Below, in pieces: positions 26,494-36,078 of a stretch of 64,000 nucleotides of DNA (position 1 is its first letter; each line of letters starts with the position of its first letter). The notes beneath the pieces are model-generated. The model saw only the letters and a program-made list of their open reading frames with translations, searched no databases and was not told the origin of the DNA. Source of the DNA: Clostridia bacterium (GTDB taxonomy: Bacteria > Bacillota > Clostridia > Oscillospirales > Acutalibacteraceae); contig JAFRQM010000037.1 in the NCBI GenBank assembly GCA_017428625.1, positions 1 through 64,000 of the forward strand, read 5' to 3'. Made by a program: the position numbers and the translations under genes.

Positions 26494-28425
26494 TTATTTT
26501 GATGATGTCTGAAGAGGATGCTTACAAAAAAAATCTACATGAGGTTTTAAAAATTTAAATTTATGATTAGAATTAATAAAAAAATCTAAAGGTTCAAAAA
26601 TATAATCCCAGTTCCAAATTCTTTTATCAACTCCTAAATATTCTCTAATCATATCACAACCAGCAGGAACTATTGGATGAAACAACACAACAGAAACCCT
26701 CACGATATGGAACATATCTCTTAATAATTGCTCGATTTCATTTTTAGTAGCATTCTTACTTCTACAAGACCATTCCTTGTTTACTTCTCTAAGATAAACA
26801 TTTAGAGTCTCAAATATTTTATCAAAAGCGAATTCCGCCATTAGTTTTTCATAAGCAATAATGATTTGATCCGCTTTTTCCTTTGTGTTTGAACCTATAT
26901 TACCCTGTGGATATACACCATCACAGTATTTTTGGACAGTGTATAAGCAAGATCTAACTATTCTATTCAGTATATTGGTAATCAAATTACCTTCCATAGT
27001 AACAGGATCAAATTTATCATTTAATCCCAGAGCCATTCGAGGTTCAAACCTCACACTGTGATCACTTAAACTTGCATTCATGAAATGTAACCTAAGTTGG
27101 TCTGATGTATAATAATTTAAAAGATCATCTGCTTTAGGAGGAACAAATTCTCCACTACTAGAAGCTTTTGCTTTTCCAAATAGAAGATGATGGTTTGGAA
27201 TAATAATTGGTAAACATATCCCGGTTTCTAAAGCCATAAGTATGCCAAGTTCAGCTAATCCATAAAAATAAATATTATCTTCGCCTATAAACTGAAAAAC
27301 TTGAGCTTCATCTGATTTCCACCATCTTTCCCATTGAGTCCCATTTGTTTTGTCTCCAAGAAAACACTTTGTAAAAGAAATTGGAGCCCATAATGATTCA
27401 GGCCAAACCCAAAAAGATAGTTTTGATGTTTGTTTAGTGTCAGGAACCGGGATTCCCCAATTAACATTTCCGGAAATTCTAAATGGAACAACTGCTTTTC
27501 CAGAACGATATCGAATATTTTTACTGTCAAGAACCTGCTTTGCCTTATCTCTTTCGTTTAAATTTTCAAAAAATAATGGCCATGAGTTTTTATTTTCTTC
27601 TTCAGTTATTGTATAGTGTGGAAATGAATCTAATTTATATATTTCGGGTATAAGTTCTTTCTTTACAAACAAAGCTGGTTTTCTAAAAAACTCTTCCATT
27701 CCCTGAATTAGGCATTTGCGATATCGAGGATCTTTTTTCCAGGAGTTTACATGTTCTTGAATAATAGCAGAAAAACTCGGTAAATCGAAAAACCAATTTT
27801 TTACAGCACGAAGGATCGGTCTCTTTCCACTGATAGTACTTATGGGATTGATTAAGTCAGTTGGATTATACTGATGTCCTAAGGCACACTCATCGGCATA
27901 AGCTATTTCAGATTTACATCCTTGGATTGGGCAACGTCCAATAACCTGTCTGCCATTTAGAAACATCCCTTTCTCTTCATCATAAAATTGAAGTGTTTTA
28001 TCTAATCTCAATTTTTCTTTTTCATATAGTCTATTAAATATTTTTGACGACAAATCCGCATGTATTGTACCTGCGTCTCCCAGCGCAGAAGCAGCAAAGA
28101 GATTAAGAGATATTTGATATTTAATTAGTGTTTCTTTTTGCGACTTGTGCTTTTCTTCAACATAATCTTTAATACTTCCAGAAAAGCCTTTTGAAACGGC
28201 ATTTTGATATCCAACTTCTATTGTATTACCATAACAGTCAGTTCCAGATAAAAAGATAACATTTTCGTCACCGATTCTATCACGCAAAAATCTTGCAAAA
28301 ATATCTGCATGTATAAAAACTCCACCAATATGTCCAAAATGCAGTTCTTTGTTTCCATAAGGCATGCCTGCTGTTATAATCGCTCTTTTAGGAAATGCAG
28401 GACGTCTTTCCGATTTTAAATTCAT
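26494..28425 (-). CDS. methionyl-tRNA synthetase paralogue with degenerate KMSKS
   Basis: A 643-residue class I synthetase of the MetRS family. It keeps the HIGH motif as HFGH (29-32), a zinc knuckle with Cys165, Cys170, Cys180 and a GH in place of the last CG, and a C-terminal anticodon-binding domain. However, KMSKS is replaced by KASSS (420-424), and by my alignment residues matching E. coli His301 and Trp305 of the methionine pocket are Tyr388 and Glu392. The canonical WLDAPIGY is WPESLWAPISF. AAAGGAG precedes the ATG. It may activate a different amino acid for the pathway or protect the host as a resistant MetRS. Which, I cannot tell. Confidence 0.85.
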   Translation of the reverse strand: MNLKSERRPAFPKRAIITAGMPYGNKELHFGHIGGVFIHADIFARFLRDRIGDENVIFLSGTDCYGNTIEVGYQNAVSKGFSGSIKDYVEEKHKSQKETLIKYQISLNLFAASALGDAGTIHADLSSKIFNRLYEKEKLRLDKTLQFYDEEKGMFLNGRQVIGRCPIQGCKSEIAYADECALGHQYNPTDLINPISTISGKRPILRAVKNWFFDLPSFSAIIQEHVNSWKKDPRYRKCLIQGMEEFFRKPALFVKKELIPEIYKLDSFPHYTITEEENKNSWPLFFENLNERDKAKQVLDSKNIRYRSGKAVVPFRISGNVNWGIPVPDTKQTSKLSFWVWPESLWAPISFTKCFLGDKTNGTQWERWWKSDEAQVFQFIGEDNIYFYGLAELGILMALETGICLPIIIPNHHLLFGKAKASSSGEFVPPKADDLLNYYTSDQLRLHFMNASLSDHSVRFEPRMALGLNDKFDPVTMEGNLITNILNRIVRSCLYTVQKYCDGVYPQGNIGSNTKEKADQIIIAYEKLMAEFAFDKIFETLNVYLREVNKEWSCRSKNATKNEIEQLLRDMFHIVRVSVVLFHPIVPAGCDMIREYLGVDKRIWNWDYIFEPLDFFINSNHKFKFLKPHVDFFCKHPLQTSSK

Positions 28426-28448
28426 TTTTCAATGCTCCTTTCCATGCA

Positions 28449-29561
28449 TCACATTTTTTCATATTTTTTAAACCTTTCCATTATATTACTATCCAATTCA
28501 TTTGCATTTGAATAGTCAAAAATTCTATCAAAAAATGATTTTTTCCACTTTAGCTTTCCTTCTTGCCAATCAGTTCCAAAAGTATTTATTAAGTCGGAGT
28601 TTAGTATTGCTTTTTGTTTTAAAGATTCTAAAATAAAATCTTCATAACCATCTTCAAACAACTCTTTTAAAAAATAATTCGTATAAAATAAAGCATCACT
28701 CAAGTTATATTGAATTGCTCGGTTAACCACAGTTTCTATTGATAATTCTTTTGATAAGAAGAACTCTCTAACATCACAAAATTTTATAAGATTTACATCA
28801 CTACTATGAGCAATCCATATGATACCAGTAGCTTCTTTATAAAGATGTGCAACCAAGTACAAATAATGATCATATTTTTCCAATTCATTGTTTTTTGAAC
28901 GTTGAATAACATCTTTTGATAGTGTATTATTTCTGTCCAAGTTGTAATATGCGCTTAGATCTATTGCTATTTCATCTAAAAAGCAATTATTACTGGTTCG
29001 AACATAAGGAATAGTATTGTTCATTTTTGCTTTCCAAATTAACATTTTCTCTTTTGAATAGTAATTGATTCTTTGTGAATCCCTATCATATTCTCCCTGA
29101 GTGTATGAAAGTGATAAAAGAACACTATTAATTCTAGCAAAATCATCCATATTTACGAAATAATCAATATCGTTCATCATTCTCATACCATAATCATTAT
29201 AAATGTCACCTATAATATTAGCACCTTTTACTGGATAAATATTAATGTTTTCTTTTTTACATGCTTGTAATATCCTATGCTTTTCTTGCATTAATTCAGT
29301 ATTTTTAAACTTATTTACCAAATATGTGCTTTTCATTATTTGATATGTTAAATTATGAATTTTACTTAGAATTCCTATTTTGGTTAAATTATAGAAAGCC
29401 AAACCGACTGTTTTATTAATAACTAAATAAGATAAAACATCTAACCAATTAATATTTAAATCTGCGATTTTTTTTATTTCAGATATATTATCCTTTGAAA
29501 GAGTAACTCTCGACAAAAGGATTGTTAGTTTTTTTTCATTACATAAAAAAGGGGCATTCAT
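28449..29561 (-). CDS. nucleotidyltransferase family protein (NTP_transf_5-like)
   Basis: A 370-residue protein with a central IYPVKGANIIGDIYNDYGMR segment followed by MMNDIDYFV. This is the VKG..l...Y...g.R.m.DiDllV signature of the uncharacterised nucleotidyltransferase family PF14907, with the two Asp residues as metal ligands. Members occur in RiPP, lasso and polysaccharide clusters. It would add a nucleotidyl group to an intermediate, or recognise an adenylate. The start at 29561 follows AAAGGAAAAAATC; the earlier ATG lacks a site. It ends 24 bp before the MetRS paralogue. Confidence 0.75.
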   Translation of the reverse strand: MNAPFLCNEKKLTILLSRVTLSKDNISEIKKIADLNINWLDVLSYLVINKTVGLAFYNLTKIGILSKIHNLTYQIMKSTYLVNKFKNTELMQEKHRILQACKKENINIYPVKGANIIGDIYNDYGMRMMNDIDYFVNMDDFARINSVLLSLSYTQGEYDRDSQRINYYSKEKMLIWKAKMNNTIPYVRTSNNCFLDEIAIDLSAYYNLDRNNTLSKDVIQRSKNNELEKYDHYLYLVAHLYKEATGIIWIAHSSDVNLIKFCDVREFFLSKELSIETVVNRAIQYNLSDALFYTNYFLKELFEDGYEDFILESLKQKAILNSDLINTFGTDWQEGKLKWKKSFFDRIFDYSNANELDSNIMERFKKYEKM

Positions 29562-29657
29562 GATTTTTTCCTTTATAAACATATTTAGAGTAGAAATGCT
29601 GATTTATTATAGCTGTATATATCATTTTTCAATAGAATAAAAGACTATTAAAAAATC

Positions 29658-30722
29658 TTATATAATGCCATTTGTAAAAAAGCCATCACTTTTTATTGTT
29701 AGTGTTTCTCCAGCTATAAATTTTTTTCGACTATAAACATTACTTATATTGATAATTCTTGGATCTTCAAAAGCGATATATTGTGTATGGTCAAAATCTC
29801 GATTGTTTCCGTGATTTATTATTACAGAAACCTCATGCATTTCATTAGAAGAACACCATTCAAGAAAATCTAAAGTACTAAAAATCCTGCTGTTATGATC
29901 AATTAAAAAAATATTATTTTTCATATCATATAAGCGTGATTTGTTCTGTTCCATATCTACTATTTTTCCTTCTATTTCATATGTTGAGTTTAATAAATTT
30001 CTTTCAATAGTATTGGGAAACCCAATTACTTTTTCATAATTTTTAATGTGAATAGAGGAAATAGGACGAACTTCACTAATTATTATTTTTTCGCCATTAA
30101 CCATAAACTCAACATCTATCTTTAATTTTAGTATTCTTTTTATTTCAATAAGAGTTTCACATATTAATAGTTCAGTCTTATTAAGGGTATTATTACTTCC
30201 CCCCTTATAAATAAAACTATGTGGATCATGATTATAAACAGATACATAAGAAGAATAATAACTACACATAATTATATCATCAAAAACATATGCAGTTCCA
30301 TAAATGTCAGCATCTTCTGCTTCAGAAATAATTACATCAAATGATTTGTTACTCTTAATATTATGGGCGTTATAATAATAATTGGAGATTCTATTGTTTC
30401 TATTAGTATATACATATTTCATTCCGTCAATAATATTTTCTTTTTTGTTTTTCCACGAATATGGTTTATATGATTTAAAGCAACCGGCAAACGACAATTC
30501 TTTGTATGATGATTCGTCATGCGGACATGGATGAACAAATAAAAGGTTAGACTCGAAAAATCCTTCCAAATTTTTTGCGGAGAATTCTTCAAGCCATTGA
30601 TGGTACAATTCAGGATAATCAAACAGTTCTTTTTTAATTCTAATCACTTGATGTTTAGGTGTGTAAAAAACAGATTGAATCTTCTCAAACATTTTTAATC
30701 GAATACTATAGTTTGTTATCAT
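29658..30722 (-). CDS. PEP-synthase/PPDK-like phosphotransferase domain protein
   Basis: A 354-residue protein. The segment near residues 195-225 (DVEFMVNGEKIIISEVRPIS) matches the metal-binding end of the ATP-grasp domain of pyruvate phosphate dikinase and PEP synthase, usually D.E.....g.l..LQ.RPI. The C-terminal ~100 residues look like the swivelling phosphohistidine domain (DHTQYIAFEDPRI... FIAGETLTIKSDG), with a candidate His in DHTQ. The PEP/pyruvate domain is missing, as in rifampicin phosphotransferase-like enzymes with altered order. It may phosphorylate an intermediate. The match is by eye. Confidence 0.55.
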   Translation of the reverse strand: MITNYSIRLKMFEKIQSVFYTPKHQVIRIKKELFDYPELYHQWLEEFSAKNLEGFFESNLLFVHPCPHDESSYKELSFAGCFKSYKPYSWKNKKENIIDGMKYVYTNRNNRISNYYYNAHNIKSNKSFDVIISEAEDADIYGTAYVFDDIIMCSYYSSYVSVYNHDPHSFIYKGGSNNTLNKTELLICETLIEIKRILKLKIDVEFMVNGEKIIISEVRPISSIHIKNYEKVIGFPNTIERNLLNSTYEIEGKIVDMEQNKSRLYDMKNNIFLIDHNSRIFSTLDFLEWCSSNEMHEVSVIINHGNNRDFDHTQYIAFEDPRIINISNVYSRKKFIAGETLTIKSDGFFTNGII

Positions 30723-31072
30723 ATATATTCTCTCTTTCTATTAAACACGATATATAGATAATCTAGTCCAAATGCAATTGAATTATTCTAACTACTAATA
30801 TGAATTGCGAGATATATAAAAAATCCAAACATAACAATACTGTTTAAGACACACAATATTTAAGTCTCGTTATATAAATAAGAACGAAAGAATTGAAATA
30901 TCTTTTTAACAGTTCGAACTGATTATATTGGATTAAATAATATAGAAGATGTTCAACATTTTTGAATTAACTGAACAGCTCATTTGTTATATATCATTAA
31001 TGCTATTTTAAATCTTTTTCTCGACTATTTTTAAAAGCCATAAATGAGACATATTCTATTCATTCAATTTTT
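30723..31072. other. AT-rich leader region with palindrome
   Basis: There is no convincing gene in 350 bp. It contains CAGTTCGAACTG (30910-30921), a perfect 12-bp palindrome that could be a regulator site in the leader of the gene at 30722. A 14-codon leftward frame starting MSHLWLLK has no ribosome binding site and is not called. Confidence 0.4.
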
Positions 31073-32077
31073 TTACAAACACATTCCATTTTTTATTGTT
31101 TCTAAGTCCGCCTCAACATATGTGGAGTCTTGAAACTTTTCAATTAAATAAGTTATTTTTTCTTTTTCTGTTTGGCCCTTGGCTTTCCCCAAATCCGTCC
31201 AATTACAAGCACATGCAACGCCTTCTGGAAATACAAACAAATCATAAACGCCCTCATGGCATGGATAATATTTACAATTATTACAAATTGTATTCATTTC
31301 ATAATGTGAGCCGTTTCTAATGCTTTTGAATGTCACATTGACACCATTTATTGTATATATTTTTGTTGGAGTACCAAAACTTCGAGCATAACGATGATCA
31401 GTTATTCTACTTGAACGTTTCTCCAATTCCTTCTCGATTTCGCTAGTATCATAGTAAATGGATTTCCACTCATTAAATTGCCAAGGAACTGCAACAACAT
31501 CCTGGATTTTTAAATCTGTTCCAATTGTCCTACAGTAATCGATTACATCAAACAATTCATCATAGTTATCCTTACAAATAACTATATTTAATCTATGTAG
31601 CAATTGTTCATTAGCTAACAACTCTATTCCCTTTTTTAATATTTTATATTTACCCTTCGTTCCAGTGATTTTATCATATGTTGATTCTTTTGCACCATGA
31701 TAATTGACAACGTATCTTATATTATTTGGAGAATCAATCCAAAGGTCTTTTTTTTCTGTGATTAAAGTTCCATTTGTATTTACTAATAATTCTTTTGCAT
31801 GTTTAAACACTTCAAAAATGATTTTTTTAAAATCAGGATGCAAAAATGTTTCACCACCAGTTAAACGAAATTTCTGAATGCCAAGTTCACAAGCAGCATT
31901 AACCCATTTTTCAAGTGGTTCAACATTAAAAATATTGGAATTGCTTATAGTCATTTCACCTCCACTTCCGCAATACTTGCAATGTAAGTTGCAAGTATTT
32001 ATTATGGGGAAAGTCATATAAGGAAGTATTTTGCGATTGATTTTTTCTTCAGGAGTAATCAACTCAAATTTATTCAT
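31073..32077 (-). CDS. radical SAM protein, MoaA-like with C-terminal cysteine cluster
   Basis: A 334-residue radical SAM enzyme. The [4Fe-4S] motif CNLHCKYC lies near residue 28, followed by the FRLTGGETFLHPDF SAM-binding loop (GGE). The C-terminal cysteine group (CNNCKYYPCHEG ... CACNW) can bind a second cluster, as in MoaA, AlbA or twitch/SPASM enzymes. GGAG lies seven bases before the chosen ATG at 32077. It would carry out a radical cyclisation, epimerisation or C-H functionalisation step. No peptide-recognition domain (RRE) is seen, so the substrate need not be a peptide. Confidence 0.9.
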   Translation of the reverse strand: MNKFELITPEEKINRKILPYMTFPIINTCNLHCKYCGSGGEMTISNSNIFNVEPLEKWVNAACELGIQKFRLTGGETFLHPDFKKIIFEVFKHAKELLVNTNGTLITEKKDLWIDSPNNIRYVVNYHGAKESTYDKITGTKGKYKILKKGIELLANEQLLHRLNIVICKDNYDELFDVIDYCRTIGTDLKIQDVVAVPWQFNEWKSIYYDTSEIEKELEKRSSRITDHRYARSFGTPTKIYTINGVNVTFKSIRNGSHYEMNTICNNCKYYPCHEGVYDLFVFPEGVACACNWTDLGKAKGQTEKEKITYLIEKFQDSTYVEADLETIKNGMCL

Positions 32078-32582
32078 AATAAGCTCCATTCTGCTGCAAA
32101 ACATTAACACAAATAATTAAGAAAAGTGTTAATAGCAGCTCTTATTTTAAATACACTGAAATAATTCAGAAAAGTTGTAAGATAATCTCTGCTTTCAATA
32201 ACGGTGAAAATATCATAATCTTTACAAGTTTTGTTCCTTTGTAGGCATATAAATGTTGAAAAAGAACAATTAAATGTTTAATTCTATAAATTGTTTTTAA
32301 TTGAATATGGGCTGAACAGATTAGAAGTGCGAATTAAACACCATTTAAGGAATTTGCGATAATAGTAATATCAATCCCTTGATATCAGTATTCTACTACG
32401 CAGATTTTAAATCGAAAACAGTGTCCAAAACTGTAATTATTGTTTGCAAACTTGATGGTATAATTAATAAACGACTATCCGTTTTTAAAAAACCGGTTGA
32501 CAAATAGTCTTCCATGCAACAAACTCTTTTAATCTTTTTAGAAATGAAGTCTTTATCATTTCACATCAATAATTCATTCCAA
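32078..32582. other. intergenic region with hairpin and LytTR-like repeats
   Basis: There is no gene that I can support. It holds a perfect ATATCAA/TTGATAT hairpin (32368-32385), and on the minus strand CAAGTT (32454-32449) and ACAGTT (32434-32429) 20 bp apart, followed 19 bp later by TAAAAT. That arrangement resembles a LytTR-family binding site and promoter for the radical SAM gene downstream. Confidence 0.4.
32429..32454 (-). promoter_or_regulatory. candidate LytTR (AgrA-type) direct-repeat site
   Basis: On the minus strand CAAGTT and ACAGTT are spaced 20 bp start to start, near the 21-bp period of LytTR sites. ACAGTT is followed by TTGG and then a possible -10 TAAAAT. The same hexamer occurs in phase upstream of the agrA-like gene. 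Confidence 0.3.
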
Positions 32583-34232
32583 TCATTTAATATTTTGAAT
32601 ATCAAAAACGGCATTTCTTATCTTTTCTGGAGTTAATTTGTTTCCAACTAATCCTTTCACACTACCCAAAGAGTAAAAATCATTCCCTAAAAAAGGAAAC
32701 TGTTTTTGGGCTAAATCATAAAACAGTGTTCCAAATCTTGGCGTTGCTACCATCACTGAATTGGTATAATGTCTGCCATATTTTTTTAAATAACAAACCG
32801 TTTCATTCAAAGATTCATCTGTTTCTCCCGGTAGTCCAATTAATATAAACTGTTGCGGAATTATATTCGATTGTTTACATTGCCGAACAGCATCTAAAAT
32901 ATATTTATTGGAAGGAGCTTTTTGGTTTTTGCTTAGAACAGAGCTACAATAAGATTCAACACCTAGCCATAATGACTTACAGTTTGCCTTTTTCATTTCA
33001 GTTAATAATTCAGGATTTAATCTGTCACATCTCGTTTCTGCAGACCAAACAATTTTTAAATCTCTTTTGCGTATCTCATTACAGATACTCAGAACCCATT
33101 TTGAATTTTGTGTAAATGTTGCATCAATAAAAAAGATTTCTTCAACACCATGTTTTTTTTGCAATATTTCCATTTCATCAACTATGTTTTGAGGACTTCG
33201 ATATCTCACTTTGTTGCCCCAAAAATTAAAACAAAAAGAGCAGCAACTATAACATCCTCTAGAAGCTAAAATTGTTGCATGGTTTGGTTTCTTAACGACG
33301 CGATTTTTGACATACCTATTTTCAAAATATCGTTGAAGGTTTATGTTTTCATAAGTTGGAAGTATATTTGAATACTTATTATAATGATAAAGACTATGTG
33401 TATATTGAGAGAAGGATTTATTATTGCAATAATCGTTTTGTGTATAAACATAATTAGAATCGATAGGTTGTTTATTCATTAATTTTTTTAATAGGTCCAC
33501 AATTAAATAATCATATTCTCCTCTAACAACTATATCCGCTTCTGTTTCTTTAAGAACAATATCTGGTCGTAAAGAGCCATGTGCACCGCAGACTATAATA
33601 GTTTTATTCTCATTATTCCTTTTTAAAAATTTAATCAATTTAAAGGTTAATTTCAATCTTAGGTCTATGAAATAATTTTGTATATGATCATAAGGAGAAG
33701 TCGTAATTATGATGTATTCTATATTTTGAACTTTATTATTTAATTCTTCAAAAGAAAAGTGCATGACTCTATTATCGATAATAGTCATATCAACATTTTC
33801 TTCTTTTGCAATTGATATAGGAACCAAGAAGTCAATTGGTGGTTGCAAAAAAGATGCAGCTGACAGAAAATCTGGAACTATGAGAACAGCCTTGTTTGTC
33901 TTTGAATTATCTGAATAATTGCGAGAATGTTTTATTGATTCAGGTAAACTACTCAAACTTGAAATTTTCATTCCTGAATTTAACAGATATTCATTTTTTT
34001 TACAACATACAGGGCATTCTTTACAAGTTTTAAGATCTTCTAAAATATCTAAGACTATATTCTTATAAGTCTTAGATAGTTGATCGTAATAAAAAGAAAT
34101 AGTTTCAAAATAGGTGCAAAAGAGTTTCATGTTGTTTTGAACTTTTAATTGATCTATTGCTTTTTTAAGAGTATCCATTCTTTCATCACTATTTTGACAG
34201 TGAATTTTCCAAAAAATATCATCAATTTCCAT
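32583..34232 (-). CDS. B12-binding-domain radical SAM enzyme
   Basis: A 549-residue enzyme with an N-terminal cobalamin-binding Rossmann domain (about 110-270; KAVLIVPDFLSAA..., then VCGAHGSLRPDIVLKE and VVRGEYDYLI) and a radical SAM core. The motif CYSCCSFC is near residue 325, with FFIDATFTQN and GLPGETDESL. An extra N-terminal cysteine group (CKECPVCC) precedes the cobalamin domain. Such enzymes methylate unactivated carbons, form rings or make C-C bonds. The DxHxxG motif of base-off cobalamin binding is absent, as in most of this family. AGGATGG precedes the ATG. Confidence 0.9.
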   Translation of the reverse strand: MEIDDIFWKIHCQNSDERMDTLKKAIDQLKVQNNMKLFCTYFETISFYYDQLSKTYKNIVLDILEDLKTCKECPVCCKKNEYLLNSGMKISSLSSLPESIKHSRNYSDNSKTNKAVLIVPDFLSAASFLQPPIDFLVPISIAKEENVDMTIIDNRVMHFSFEELNNKVQNIEYIIITTSPYDHIQNYFIDLRLKLTFKLIKFLKRNNENKTIIVCGAHGSLRPDIVLKETEADIVVRGEYDYLIVDLLKKLMNKQPIDSNYVYTQNDYCNNKSFSQYTHSLYHYNKYSNILPTYENINLQRYFENRYVKNRVVKKPNHATILASRGCYSCCSFCFNFWGNKVRYRSPQNIVDEMEILQKKHGVEEIFFIDATFTQNSKWVLSICNEIRKRDLKIVWSAETRCDRLNPELLTEMKKANCKSLWLGVESYCSSVLSKNQKAPSNKYILDAVRQCKQSNIIPQQFILIGLPGETDESLNETVCYLKKYGRHYTNSVMVATPRFGTLFYDLAQKQFPFLGNDFYSLGSVKGLVGNKLTPEKIRNAVFDIQNIK

Positions 34233-34344
34233 GTTTTATCCATCCTAAGCAATATTCCATTTTATAAAAGAATAGAATCATCCGAACAAGAACTTGTATT
34301 TTTGTGTTTAAAATAAAATACTTAAGTGCTATGTGCATATCTGT

Positions 34345-36078
34345 TTACATAGTTTTTCTTTTTTGTTGAGAAATCCATTGGTTTATTGCATATATAGTCC
34401 ATAGTTTAAACCCATTGTTTTTTTCTGAAATATGTTCAAGTAAATAGTAAATATAGTCTTCATTAAATAGACACGAACTATATCTTTTTATATTTGCTAA
34501 TTCTGTTTGAATTAAACCTGGTAAAACATCTAAATAAAAATTATATAAAACACTTCCAAATCCATTTTTATTATCAATACTAATATCAGGGTAATATCTT
34601 TTATAAATCTTTTTAAATAGATATTTGGGGATATTATTTTTCATGTGTAATTCGCGGGGAAGACTTAAACAATATTTTAATAGTTTTTCATCAAGGAAAG
34701 GATAAATCACCTTAATATTCTTTTCGTTGTATTGACGCCATTGTCTGCGAAAATAAAAAGACGGAAGGCGTAATGAAAATTCCACATTTTGAATTTTTTG
34801 AAAAAAATTCAAATCAGCATCATAAAACTGATTAGCAATAATATCATATGAAGACACTGTTGGAAACTCATTTAACCAAATCATCTTTTTTTCAGATTCA
34901 TAAAAAGCCTGTATAAATTTCCTGGGAATCGGGTGATTATTCATTGCAATTTCATATGCTTTACAATCAGTTTGCTGAACTAATATCTTTTTTGCTTCAA
35001 TAGGCAAAGAGTAAAAATATAAAAGATTTCCCCATTCATTCTGTATGTCAATATATGAAGGATATCCTCCTAATTCATCAGCTCCGTCTCCGGCAAAACA
35101 GACAGGATTATTAGGCATTATCTCTTTTATTTTTTTGCTTGCTATTTCAATCATAATCATGTCTATAGTAAAAATAGGTGGATAATTATCATTAACCATG
35201 GAATAAAATGTATTGAGAATATCGTTGTTTGTAACATTAATTATTTGATGGTTTTGTAAATTCAGTTTTTTGGCCATTGCTTTTGCGTTTTTAATATCAA
35301 TTTCTTTTGAATTATGTTCATAATCAATTGTTATAGCTAAAACGTCATTGTTATTCTCAACTAAGGAAGCTGCTATTATTCCCGAATCGATTCCTCCACT
35401 CAGCAATGTAAAAACTTGTTGATTATATTTTTTGCATCCATTTCTTATGAGATTATGCATTCTATTTATAATGAGCTCCTCATTTGTTTCATTATTTGGG
35501 CCAATAATCTCATTAAAAGAAGCATAAGAAATTAGTTTTTCTTTTCCTCCAGATATATGTAGTATATTTCTTGGTTGAACTTCGTACACAGACTTGTATA
35601 AAGTTGTTGTTGGGTGTGACAAAAATAATGTTAAACTATGATAGATATATTCTTCATTTATACTATTTGTAAATGGGAAATAATTAAAAAAAGACAAATC
35701 ATCACAAATTACTAGTCCTCGCTTGTGTTTGTAATAGTATAACGAATAATATCCAATTTTATCTCGTATTAAAAAAGTGTCATTTGTTTCGTAATTAATA
35801 ATAATTGCGCAAAAAAACTTGGCAAATTTCTTGAAAAGTACTTTTAAATATGATTCATCAATACATTCTCTTTTGGATACTTTGTCAAATAATTCTAATA
35901 TCTCTTTTTTCGATAGATATGTTGACTCGACGATAATCAACCATTTGCTGTTTTCTATAATTTTTGTATCCTTATTAAAGAATAATAACATATGATTACT
36001 TAATACTTTTTTCTTATATTTTGTTTGTAATAATTGATTCTTCTCAACAGAAACAAAATCATTTAATAATTCACTCAT
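34345..36078 (-). CDS. asparagine-synthetase-like ATP-dependent amide ligase
   Basis: A 577-residue protein of the AsnB/beta-lactam synthetase/lasso cyclase type. The C-terminal domain has the PP-loop SGGIDSGIIAA and FAGDGADELGGYPS, which activate a carboxylate as an acyl-adenylate. The N-terminal glutaminase-like fold is recognisable (IRDKIGYYSLYYY), but from the best start (ATGAGTGA overlapping the carrier-protein stop codon) no N-terminal Cys is present. So it should not hydrolyse glutamine, as in beta-lactam synthetase. A longer start at 36111 would put Cys at position 2, but without a ribosome binding site. It probably makes an amide or cyclises a carrier-bound or released intermediate. 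Confidence 0.85.
   Translation of the reverse strand: MSELLNDFVSVEKNQLLQTKYKKKVLSNHMLLFFNKDTKIIENSKWLIIVESTYLSKKEILELFDKVSKRECIDESYLKVLFKKFAKFFCAIIINYETNDTFLIRDKIGYYSLYYYKHKRGLVICDDLSFFNYFPFTNSINEEYIYHSLTLFLSHPTTTLYKSVYEVQPRNILHISGGKEKLISYASFNEIIGPNNETNEELIINRMHNLIRNGCKKYNQQVFTLLSGGIDSGIIAASLVENNNDVLAITIDYEHNSKEIDIKNAKAMAKKLNLQNHQIINVTNNDILNTFYSMVNDNYPPIFTIDMIMIEIASKKIKEIMPNNPVCFAGDGADELGGYPSYIDIQNEWGNLLYFYSLPIEAKKILVQQTDCKAYEIAMNNHPIPRKFIQAFYESEKKMIWLNEFPTVSSYDIIANQFYDADLNFFQKIQNVEFSLRLPSFYFRRQWRQYNEKNIKVIYPFLDEKLLKYCLSLPRELHMKNNIPKYLFKKIYKRYYPDISIDNKNGFGSVLYNFYLDVLPGLIQTELANIKRYSSCLFNEDYIYYLLEHISEKNNGFKLWTIYAINQWISQQKRKTM

Noticed and set aside
31073..32582. RiPP interpretation with a hidden precursor peptide near the radical SAM genes
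   Set aside because: Both strands of the gaps at 30723-31072 and 32078-32582 were read; no short gene with ribosome binding site and leader-core layout was found, and no RRE or leader peptidase is present.
34345..36078. Lasso peptide cluster because of the AsnB-like protein, nucleotidyltransferase and ABC exporters
   Set aside because: The lasso leader peptidase (B protein), RRE and precursor are missing, and the carrier/adenylation genes point to another chemistry.
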